Positions 18,752 through 25,445 of a DNA stretch of 64,000 bases are shown here, in pieces; position 1 is the first letter of the stretch, and every line of letters starts with the position of its first letter. A program made the position numbers and the translations under genes. This stretch comes from Nocardia acididurans. GTDB taxonomy: Bacteria > Actinomycetota > Actinomycetes > Mycobacteriales > Mycobacteriaceae. The DNA is taken from contig NZ_JAERRJ010000001.1 in the NCBI RefSeq assembly GCF_016741815.1, positions 372,001 to 436,000 on the forward strand. The letters run 5' to 3'. Under the pieces are notes generated by a model. That model was not told where the DNA came from, did not search any database, and saw nothing but the letters and a program-made list of their open reading frames with translations.

Positions 18752-18781
18752 CTTGCGTTTGCCGGAGTGTTGGCCGCGGGT

Positions 18782-19023
18782 TGTGGATTACGAAGTAGAT
18801 CAAGCACTCCCGCTGTGTGCGATGTCACCTGCTGGTGCGGCCCCGTTCACCCAACACGCCGGAACCGGCATGTCCAGCGACACGCCGCAGCAGATTGATC
18901 CACAGTTACGCACAGTGAGAAATAGCCCACTACCTGCTGCTCGACGAACCGAATCCACTGTTGTCCCCAAGCTATTCACAGGGGGTGCACAACAGTGGGT
19001 GAACAACACCCAGTTTGTCCACA
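18782..19023. promoter_or_regulatory. Cluster of DnaA-box-like sequences upstream of dnaB
   Basis: In the roughly 500-base gene-free gap there is one exact actinobacterial-type box, TTGTCCACA (19015-19023), and three one-mismatch boxes: TGTGGATTA (18782-18790, reverse orientation), TGATCCACA (18896-18904) and TTGTCCCCA (18961-18969). Two weaker forms are TTACGCACA (18906-18914) and CTATTCACA (18972-18980). The cluster could bind DnaA to titrate it or to regulate dnaB. Nothing else recognisable was seen in the gap besides the rplI hairpin. Confidence 0.5.
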
Positions 19024-19202
19024 GATGTGTGCACAGCACGGTTTGGCGGGTCCTCGCACCGTCGCCTAGGTTCGCATGACGGGTTTGCCGACCCCTGTGC
19101 CGCAACCGGATTCCGCGCCGCGTGGCTGCCCGAACCTGTCGGTGCACTGGCGTACAAACAGAACGTCGGACCGGGCGCGAGAAGAGAGGACGGTCGAGCC
19201 GG

Positions 19203-20597
19203 ATGGCAGTCATCGATGATCGCGGCCACGACGATCAAGGCCCCACCGACTACCCCGACGCCCCCGGCGAAGACTTCGGCCGCCAACCCCCGCACGACAT
19301 GGCCGCCGAACAATCGGTGCTGGGCGGCATGCTGCTGTCCAAGGACGCCATCGCCGACGTCATCGAGGTGGTCCGCCCCGGCGACTTCTACCGCCCCGCC
19401 CACCAGGCCGTCTACGACGCCATCCTGGACCTCTACGGCCGCGGCGAGCCCGCCGACCCGGTCACCGTATCCGCCGCCCTGGATCGCAAGGGCGAACTCA
19501 AGCGCATCGGCGGCCCGCCCTACCTCGTCACCCTGACCCAAACGGTCCCCACCGCGGCCAACGCCGGCTACTACGCCGAAATCGTCGCCGAAAAAGCCAT
19601 CCTCCGCCGCCTGGTGGAAGCCGGAACCCGAATCGTCCAGTTCGGCTACGCGGGCGCGGACGGTCAAGACGTAGCCGAAGTCGTAGACCGAGCCCAGGCC
19701 GAAATCTACGAGGTCACCGAACGCCGCTCCAGCGAAGACTTCGTCCCCCTGGAGGAAATCCTCCAGCCCACCATGGACGAACTCGACTCCATCGCCTCCC
19801 GAGGCGGCATCTCCCTCGGCGTCCCAACGGGTTTCACCGAACTCGACGAACTCACCAACGGTCTGCACGCGGGCCAGATGATCATCGTCGCGGCCCGACC
19901 GGGTGTTGGAAAGAGCACGCTTGGTATGGATTTCATGCGCAGCTGCTCCATCAAGCATGGGCTCGCGAGCGTCATCTTCTCTCTCGAAATGAGCCGGACC
20001 GAAATTGTCATGCGTCTGCTATCAGCGGAGGCGAAAATCAAACTGGGCGATATGCGGTCGGGGCGGATGAGTGATGATGACTGGAGCAAACTGGCCCGTC
20101 GGATGAGTGAGATCAGTGAGGCTCCGCTTTTTGTGGATGACTCGCCTAACCTTACGATGATGGAAATTCGGGCAAAAGCCCGGAGGTTGAAACAGCGGCA
20201 TGATTTGCGGCTTGTGGTGGTTGACTACTTGCAGCTGATGACCTCTGGTAAGAAAGTCGAATCGCGTCAGCAGGAAGTTTCGGAGTTCTCTCGAAGTTTG
20301 AAACTGCTTGCTAAGGAGCTTGAGGTTCCTGTTATCGCGATTTCGCAGCTCAACCGTGGTCCTGAGCAGCGAACTGATAAGCGACCTATGGTGTCCGATT
20401 TGCGCGAATCGGGATCGCTTGAACAAGATGCTGATATGGTCATTCTACTTCATAGGCCTGATGCTTTTGAAAGAGATGATCCTCGCGCTGGTGAAGCGGA
20501 CATTATTGTAGGCAAGCATCGAAATGGACCAACCGCCACGATTACTGTGGCGCATCAGCTGCATCTGAGTCGATTCGTCGATATGGCTCGAGGATAG
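19203..20597 (+). CDS. dnaB: Replicative DNA helicase DnaB, intein-free, 3' half codon-shifted
   Basis: A complete 464-residue hexameric replicative helicase. The N-terminal primase-interacting domain covers about residues 25-130, and the RecA-like motor 200-460 has Walker A RPGVGKST (232-239), Walker B VVVDYLQLM, and SDLRESGSLEQDADM with no intein at the position used by the mycobacterial dnaB intein. ATG 19203 opens MAVIDDRGHDD. From about codon 233 onward the gene switches from near-exclusive G/C third bases to a mixed, A/T-rich codon choice while the protein remains actinobacterial. An intein-derived gene follows 34 bases downstream. Confidence 0.97.
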   Translation: MAVIDDRGHDDQGPTDYPDAPGEDFGRQPPHDMAAEQSVLGGMLLSKDAIADVIEVVRPGDFYRPAHQAVYDAILDLYGRGEPADPVTVSAALDRKGELKRIGGPPYLVTLTQTVPTAANAGYYAEIVAEKAILRRLVEAGTRIVQFGYAGADGQDVAEVVDRAQAEIYEVTERRSSEDFVPLEEILQPTMDELDSIASRGGISLGVPTGFTELDELTNGLHAGQMIIVAARPGVGKSTLGMDFMRSCSIKHGLASVIFSLEMSRTEIVMRLLSAEAKIKLGDMRSGRMSDDDWSKLARRMSEISEAPLFVDDSPNLTMMEIRAKARRLKQRHDLRLVVVDYLQLMTSGKKVESRQQEVSEFSRSLKLLAKELEVPVIAISQLNRGPEQRTDKRPMVSDLRESGSLEQDADMVILLHRPDAFERDDPRAGEADIIVGKHRNGPTATITVAHQLHLSRFVDMARG

Positions 20598-20600
20598 CGA
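19902..20600 (+). other. Codon-shifted, lower-GC segment of dnaB
   Basis: Hand count: of 57 codons from 20220, 27 end in A or T; of 41 codons from 19272, only three do. Local GC falls from about 65-70% to about 47-55% and returns to about 70% once the intein-derived gene begins. The change starts at the Walker A codons and ends at the dnaB stop, so it covers the motor half, including the known intein insertion site. The encoded protein stays highly conserved, so the difference is largely synonymous. Confidence 0.8.
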
Positions 20601-20631
20601 AATCGCTTGCGGCGCTTGTTATTCTCAGTAT

Positions 20632-21921
20632 GTGATTTCGAATCGAATTCTGCTGGCAAGCACAGGAAATGAAGTCACCATCGACACACTGTCGAACAGT
20701 GGCGAGCGATCTTTGGCGTGGTCGCTGAACACCCGAATGCGGATAATTGCCCAACCTGTCGCGGTGTCAGACGTCGGCCGGGCGGAGACCTTACTGGTGC
20801 GGCTCGCTTCGGGCCTCGAAACCCGGTTGGCCCGAAGCTCGCCGCTGCTGACCCTTGGTGGCTGGGTCTCGCTGGACGATCTCGCGATCGATGATCGCGT
20901 TGCCACGCCACGCTGGATACCAGCGCCCGCCCACAGCAAGGAGCTCGATTACGCCGAGATCGTCATGCTGGCCCATATGATCGGCGATGGCTCATGCGTG
21001 AAGCGACAACCGATTCGGTATGCCAGCATTGACGAAGCAAACCTCGCTGCGGTGACGGAGGCAGCAGCGCACTTCGGTATTACTGCAATCCGCGACGAGT
21101 ATGCCGCCGCCAGGGTGACAACACTGCGGCTTCCGGCTCCTTACCGGCTCACACATGGACGGCGAAATCCCATCGCAGCTTGGCTCGACGAGCTTGGGCT
21201 CTTCGGATTGCGGAGCTACGAGAAGTTCATTCCCGCGCCTGTTTTCGCGATGCCCACCGATCAGGTTGCCCTGTTCCTCCGCCATTTGTGGGCGACCGAT
21301 GGCTCGATTCGCTGGGATGTGCGTGGCCGCCAAGCCCAGATCTACTACGCGTCGACCAGCCTCCAGCTCATCCGCGACGTAGCTCAGTTGCTACTTCGGC
21401 TGGAGGTCCATGGACGTATCACACAGGCTCGCAAACCCGGCTACCGAGATTGCTGGCACCTCAGAATCGCTGGATCCGAGAATCAGCGAACATTCCTGGA
21501 AGACATCAGTGCGCACGGAGCCCGTGGGATCGCCGGTGAAGCTGTATTGGCCGAGATCGTCCAACTGGAGCCCAACCCGAATGTGGACACCGTCCCCAAA
21601 GAAGTGTGGAACACGGTCCGCAGTTCGATTGCCGCCCAGAGTATGCCCCTCCGAGAGTTTCAGTCCGCGATGGGAAGTCGCTTCTGCGGTTCCGCCATGT
21701 GGAAGAACTCGCCTAGCCGCTACCGGCTTGCCCGAGCGGCGGCAATCCTGGAAGAGCCTGAACTCATCCTGCTGGCCAGGAGCGATGTCTTCTGGGATCG
21801 CATCGTCGAAATCTCTTCTGCTGGTGAGCAAGACGTCTACAGCGTGACCGTGGACGGCACGCACAACTACGTGGCCGATGGTGTGCTGGTTCATGATTCG
21901 TCGGTGGCCGCGGTGCGTTGA
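20632..21921 (+). CDS. Free-standing, splicing-dead DnaB intein with LAGLIDADG endonuclease motifs
   Basis: A 429-residue protein that aligns along its whole length with the mycobacterial DnaB intein as I recall it (RILLASTGNEV, MIGDGS, PIRYASIDEANLAAVT, FLRHLWATDGSI, SPSRYRLARA, GTHNYVADG). Splicing residues are gone: no Cys1 (the frame starts at GTG), the block-B histidine is replaced by Ser (S70 in ARSSPL), and the C-terminal Asn is Asp (VHDS, D422). Both endonuclease aspartates remain, D119 and D223. It lies outside dnaB, after a complete helicase gene. It probably acts as a homing endonuclease, if expressed; no clear ribosome site precedes GTG 20632. Confidence 0.85.
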   Translation: MISNRILLASTGNEVTIDTLSNSGERSLAWSLNTRMRIIAQPVAVSDVGRAETLLVRLASGLETRLARSSPLLTLGGWVSLDDLAIDDRVATPRWIPAPAHSKELDYAEIVMLAHMIGDGSCVKRQPIRYASIDEANLAAVTEAAAHFGITAIRDEYAAARVTTLRLPAPYRLTHGRRNPIAAWLDELGLFGLRSYEKFIPAPVFAMPTDQVALFLRHLWATDGSIRWDVRGRQAQIYYASTSLQLIRDVAQLLLRLEVHGRITQARKPGYRDCWHLRIAGSENQRTFLEDISAHGARGIAGEAVLAEIVQLEPNPNVDTVPKEVWNTVRSSIAAQSMPLREFQSAMGSRFCGSAMWKNSPSRYRLARAAAILEEPELILLARSDVFWDRIVEISSAGEQDVYSVTVDGTHNYVADGVLVHDSSVAAVR

Positions 21922-22610
21922 CGCCATTCGTCCATGGCTCGGCCGAGGTGTTCGCTGACCAGGTCGAAGAATTCGGCGGTGGAGGTGAGGCGGGTGCCGG
22001 CGGGGGTGGTGGGGCCGAGGAGGGTGGCGCCGCGGTGGGAGGCGGCGGAGAGGATGTTGTTCATGTCTCGGGCGGCGAGGGTGGAGCGGAGCCAGATGCC
22101 GTCGTCGACTATGTAGCGTTCGCGGCGTTCGCCGGGGGGGCGGTCGCGGGTGAGCATGCCTTGTTGTTCGAGGAAGGTGATGGCGTGGGAGATGGAGGCG
22201 GGGCTGACCTGTAGGCGGTGGACGAGTTCGGCGGCGGTGAGGGCGCCGGAGTCGGTGATGAAGAGGGCTGCCATCACCTTGGCCATCATGTGGGGGAGAC
22301 CTGATTGGACCAGGAGGTCGGTGTAGGTGTCGGTGAAGTCCTGGACGGCTTTCGGGTCTCGGCCGGTGCCGGGGTCGGCGGGGGGCCGGGGGGTGGGGCG
22401 GTCGGGTTTGGTGCGGCGGGCGCGCTGGGTGGTGGCTTCCTGGGCTCGGTCGGGGTGGTAGTCGTGGGGGCCGCCGTTGCGGGTGACCTCTCGCATGATG
22501 GTGGAGGCGGGGCGGCCGAGGCGGTCGCCGATTTCGGTGTAGCCGAGTCCTTGGGCCAGGCCGGTGGCTATGTGTTGCCGGTCCTCGCTGGTCAGTCTGC
22601 CTCCGGGCAT
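21891..22610 (-). CDS. HTH_38 plus GbsR/MarR-type transcriptional regulator
   Basis: A 239-residue protein from ATG 22610, preceded by AGGAGGG. Residues 1-60 resemble the N-terminal helix-turn-helix of IS30-type transposases (LTSEDRQHIATGLAQGLGYT, GDRLGRPASTIMREVTRNGG). Residues 95-230 are a MarR/GbsR winged helix (LTAAELVHRLQVSPASISHA, FLEQQGMLTRDRPPGERRE). It is divergent from the hydrolase gene at 22862 and probably controls it. Its last codons overlap the end of the intein-derived gene by 31 bases on the other strand. Confidence 0.8.
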   Translation of the reverse strand: MPGGRLTSEDRQHIATGLAQGLGYTEIGDRLGRPASTIMREVTRNGGPHDYHPDRAQEATTQRARRTKPDRPTPRPPADPGTGRDPKAVQDFTDTYTDLLVQSGLPHMMAKVMAALFITDSGALTAAELVHRLQVSPASISHAITFLEQQGMLTRDRPPGERRERYIVDDGIWLRSTLAARDMNNILSAASHRGATLLGPTTPAGTRLTSTAEFFDLVSEHLGRAMDEWRQRTAATDES

Positions 22611-22787
22611 CGGCGGTGGCCCTCCTGAGTCTGTCGGTCGGCGGCCTGGCGGCCGTGCCCGACAGTATGCCCCGGAACCCATCTCATTGCAACGCATCGA
22701 ACGGATTGCGCTTTGCGTTCACTCTCAATGTCATTGCAAAATCGACATACTTCCGAGTTGGAGACCAGTTTTCTTGCATCCGATTTG

Positions 22788-22816
22788 TTGACAGAGTTCT
22801 AAACGCAATCTAGTCT
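22788..22816 (+). promoter_or_regulatory. Sigma-70-type promoter for the alpha/beta hydrolase gene
   Basis: TTGACA (22788-22793), a 17-base spacer and TAGTCT (22811-22816) sit 45 bases before ATG 22862. The surrounding 22680-22815 is AT-rich and carries several TCATTGC/GCAATC-type words that could bind the divergent MarR-like regulator. Confidence 0.6.
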
Positions 22817-22861
22817 TTGGTCATTGCTTCAGACATTAGCGAACGAAATTTGGAGGAAGTC

Positions 22862-23665
22862 ATGACCCGCAACACCGCCACCTCGTACCTGCTGCCCGTG
22901 GACGACACGGCCCTGGCCGTCACCGATACCGGCGGCTCCGGCACGCCGGTGATCTACCTGAACGGTTCCTACGCCGATACGAAGCACTGGCGGCATGTGA
23001 TCGCCGAGCTGGGCCCGGAGTTCCGGCACATCACGTTCGACGAGCGGGCCCGCGGCAAGTCGAAGAAGTCGGCGGACTACTCGTTCGAAGCCTGCCTGCG
23101 CGACATCGATGCCGTGCTGGAGGCCACCGGTGTGCGGCGGGCGATCATCGTGGGCTGGTCCTATGGCGCGCTGCTGGCGGTGCACTGGGCGGATCGCAAT
23201 CCGGATCGGGTGATCGGGGTGGTGTCGGTGGACGGCGCGATGCCGTACGGCCTGACGGGCGAGGAGGGTCGCGAGCAGATCCGGAAGCTGTTCCGCCGCA
23301 TGCGTTTCCTGATGCCGGTGGCGCGTCCGCTGGGTTTGGCGGCGCGGATGAGCGCCGATCAGCACGCCGAGATCAATATCGAGGCGAACGAGCTGCACGC
23401 CGCGCTGGCCCCGCTGCTGGAGCGGGCGTCGCACCCGGTGCGCTATGTGCTGGCCACCGGTTCGAATCTGGGTGGCAGCGAGGAGGTGATGGCGGCGGTG
23501 CGGGCGTCGCTGGACCCGGTGCTGGAGCACAATCCGCGCATCGTGGTGAGCGCGCGGGTGCCGAGCAATCATTCGCATCTGCTGCGCAAGGATTTCCGTG
23601 CGGTCGCCGAGGCCGTCCGCGCGTCGGCGGCTGCCGATGATCAGCAGGTCAAGACAGTTGGGTGA
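22862..23665 (+). CDS. Alpha/beta hydrolase
   Basis: A 267-residue alpha/beta-hydrolase fold protein. ATG 22862 is preceded by GGAGGAAG; an upstream GTG in frame has no ribosome site. The nucleophile elbow is GWSYGA (Ser), the oxyanion region is VIYLNGSYADTKHWRHV, and the likely catalytic His is in SNHSHLLRKDF near the C-terminus. No signal peptide is visible, so it is cytoplasmic. It is divergently transcribed from a MarR/GbsR-type regulator, which suggests induction by a small molecule. The substrate cannot be predicted. Confidence 0.85.
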   Translation: MTRNTATSYLLPVDDTALAVTDTGGSGTPVIYLNGSYADTKHWRHVIAELGPEFRHITFDERARGKSKKSADYSFEACLRDIDAVLEATGVRRAIIVGWSYGALLAVHWADRNPDRVIGVVSVDGAMPYGLTGEEGREQIRKLFRRMRFLMPVARPLGLAARMSADQHAEINIEANELHAALAPLLERASHPVRYVLATGSNLGGSEEVMAAVRASLDPVLEHNPRIVVSARVPSNHSHLLRKDFRAVAEAVRASAAADDQQVKTVG

Positions 23666-23808
23666 GTTGCGTCGCGGTTCTCGGACGGGAGGGGCGGCAC
23701 GGGGCCCGGATTGGCTAGCATGCTGGCGTAAGAGCCTGGCGGGTCGCGGTGCCTCGGATGGGAGGGGCGAGGGCGCGCCCGTCGTCGAATGTGCCGAAGA
23801 AGGACAGC

Positions 23809-24492
23809 GTGACCAGCACCAGCGTTACCGAGGCGGAGAAGGCCGGTGCAGCGGTCTACAGCGCCCGGTTGCTTCCCCTCTATGACTTCTATGTTCTGCG
23901 ACTGTCGAATTCGCTGATCTGGCGGTGTTCCACCCGGAAGCTGCTGGCGAATTACGACGCGTACACGTCGGCGGATCATCTCGATATCGGTCCGGGTTCG
24001 GGCTGGTTCCTGCGGGCGACCCGGTTCCCGGTGGCGGATCCGCGGGTGACGCTGGTGGATCTGAATCCGGCGTCGCTGGAGATGACGACGCAGCGTCTGC
24101 TGGCCCGGGGTGTCGAACCGCAGTGCCGGGTGGCGAGTGTGCTGCAGCCACTGCAGGTGGATCGCCGGTTCGGGTCGGTGGCGGCGAATCTGCTCATGCA
24201 CTGTGTGCCCGGCGGCTGGACGGACAAGGGTGCGGCGTTCAAGCACATCGCGGGTGTGACGGCCGCGGACGGCGTGTTCTTCGGCAGTACGGTGCTGGCG
24301 CACGGGGTGCGGCACAACTTTCTGGCGCGCCGCCTGATCAGCTTCTACAACCGTTCCGGGACTTTCCACAATGCGGACGATGATCTGGCCGGTTTGGAAC
24401 TGGCGTTGCGGGACGCGTTCGCGGACGTTCAGATCCGGGTGATCGGTTCGATGGCGACCTGGGTGGCGCGTTCCCCTCGCGCGGAGAGCTGA
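23809..24492 (+). CDS. SAM-dependent methyltransferase-like protein
   Basis: A 227-residue class I methyltransferase fold. Motif I is HLDIGPGSGWFL, followed by VTLVDLNPASLEM (acidic residue at the end of strand 2) and a motif around SVAANLLMHCVPGGW. GTG 23809 is preferred because AAGGA lies five bases upstream. It precedes a hydrolase gene on the same strand by about 60 bases. The substrate is unknown; proteins of this type are often annotated as phospholipid or small-molecule methyltransferases. Confidence 0.8.
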   Translation: MTSTSVTEAEKAGAAVYSARLLPLYDFYVLRLSNSLIWRCSTRKLLANYDAYTSADHLDIGPGSGWFLRATRFPVADPRVTLVDLNPASLEMTTQRLLARGVEPQCRVASVLQPLQVDRRFGSVAANLLMHCVPGGWTDKGAAFKHIAGVTAADGVFFGSTVLAHGVRHNFLARRLISFYNRSGTFHNADDDLAGLELALRDAFADVQIRVIGSMATWVARSPRAES

Positions 24493-24551
24493 CGGCCCGG
24501 TCGGGGAGGATTGGGTGTGAACTCGATCGACCGACGGGAGCTGATGCGCGG

Positions 24552-25385
24552 ATGAGCGAATTTGTGGTGGTGCCCGGTGCCCGGGTGCGGGTGTGCGATG
24601 AGGGCGATCCGACGCGGAAGGCGCTCGTGCTGCTGCACGGTTTCTGCGGTTCGGTGCACTGGTTCGAGCGGATGACGCCGCTGCTGATCGACCAGTACCG
24701 AGTGGTCCGTATCGACTTGGCGGGGCACGGCCTGACCCGCTCCCGCGGCAGCTTCGACCCGGACGCCCAGGCCCGCCTGGTGGAGTCGGTGCTGGCCCGC
24801 CTGGAAGTGAACAGCGCTGTGGCAGTGGGTCATTCGATGGGCGCGGATATCGCCATCGAACTGTCCCGGGTGTCGGATCGGGTATCGGAGCTGGTGGTCA
24901 TCGGCCAGGCCCCCGATTACAGCTACGCGAACCTGCCGAAGGTGGATGCCCTGTTCACGCTGCCGTTCGTGGCGCAGGCGGTGCATCGGATGGCGCCGGC
25001 GGTCGCGGTGCGGCAGGCCCTGCGCGCCGGATTCGCGCGCGGCTTCCCGATGGAGCGGGGTTTCGACGATCCACGCCAGGCGATGCTGGATCACGCCCTG
25101 ACGAATCCCGGTGTGTACCGGGTGGTTTCGGGTGATCGCCGCAAGGCGCTGGCGGCCCGCCCGCTGGATCGCCGGATCCGCGAGTCCGGCCTGCCGACCC
25201 TGGTGATCCACGGCGCCGCCGATCAGATGTACGACTGCGCGAAAACCGCTGCCCGCTACCGGGACGCGGGCGCGATGGTGCGGATTGTCGAGGGCGCGGG
25301 CCATTCCCCGAATGTGGAGAAACCGGCCGAGACGGTGGCCGCGATCCGCGAGTTCCTGGCCGAACGGCAGGCCGCGGGGGCCTGA
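24552..25385 (+). CDS. Alpha/beta hydrolase
   Basis: A 277-residue enzyme with the HGFCGSVHWF oxyanion loop, DLAGHGLTRS, the nucleophile elbow AVGHSMGAD, an acidic residue in VIHGAADQMYD, and the catalytic histidine in VEGAGHSPNVEKP. All triad elements appear intact. ATG 24552 directly follows a GACGGGAGCTG sequence. It is likely in one unit with the preceding methyltransferase gene. The substrate is unknown. Confidence 0.88.
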   Translation: MSEFVVVPGARVRVCDEGDPTRKALVLLHGFCGSVHWFERMTPLLIDQYRVVRIDLAGHGLTRSRGSFDPDAQARLVESVLARLEVNSAVAVGHSMGADIAIELSRVSDRVSELVVIGQAPDYSYANLPKVDALFTLPFVAQAVHRMAPAVAVRQALRAGFARGFPMERGFDDPRQAMLDHALTNPGVYRVVSGDRRKALAARPLDRRIRESGLPTLVIHGAADQMYDCAKTAARYRDAGAMVRIVEGAGHSPNVEKPAETVAAIREFLAERQAAGA

Positions 25386-25445
25386 GCGGCACTCCGCGCG
25401 CGGAAGGCGGCGCGCCGCCCCGCCGGGTGGAGCTAGGGTCGCGGA

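Noticed and set aside
18707..19202. Chromosomal origin of replication
   Set aside because: DnaA boxes are present, but dnaA and dnaN are not adjacent and no AT-rich unwinding region is obvious, so only a box cluster is claimed.
20632..21921. In-frame DnaB intein interrupting the helicase
   Set aside because: The helicase gene is complete and ends at 20597, the intein-derived frame is different, and no C-extein follows it.
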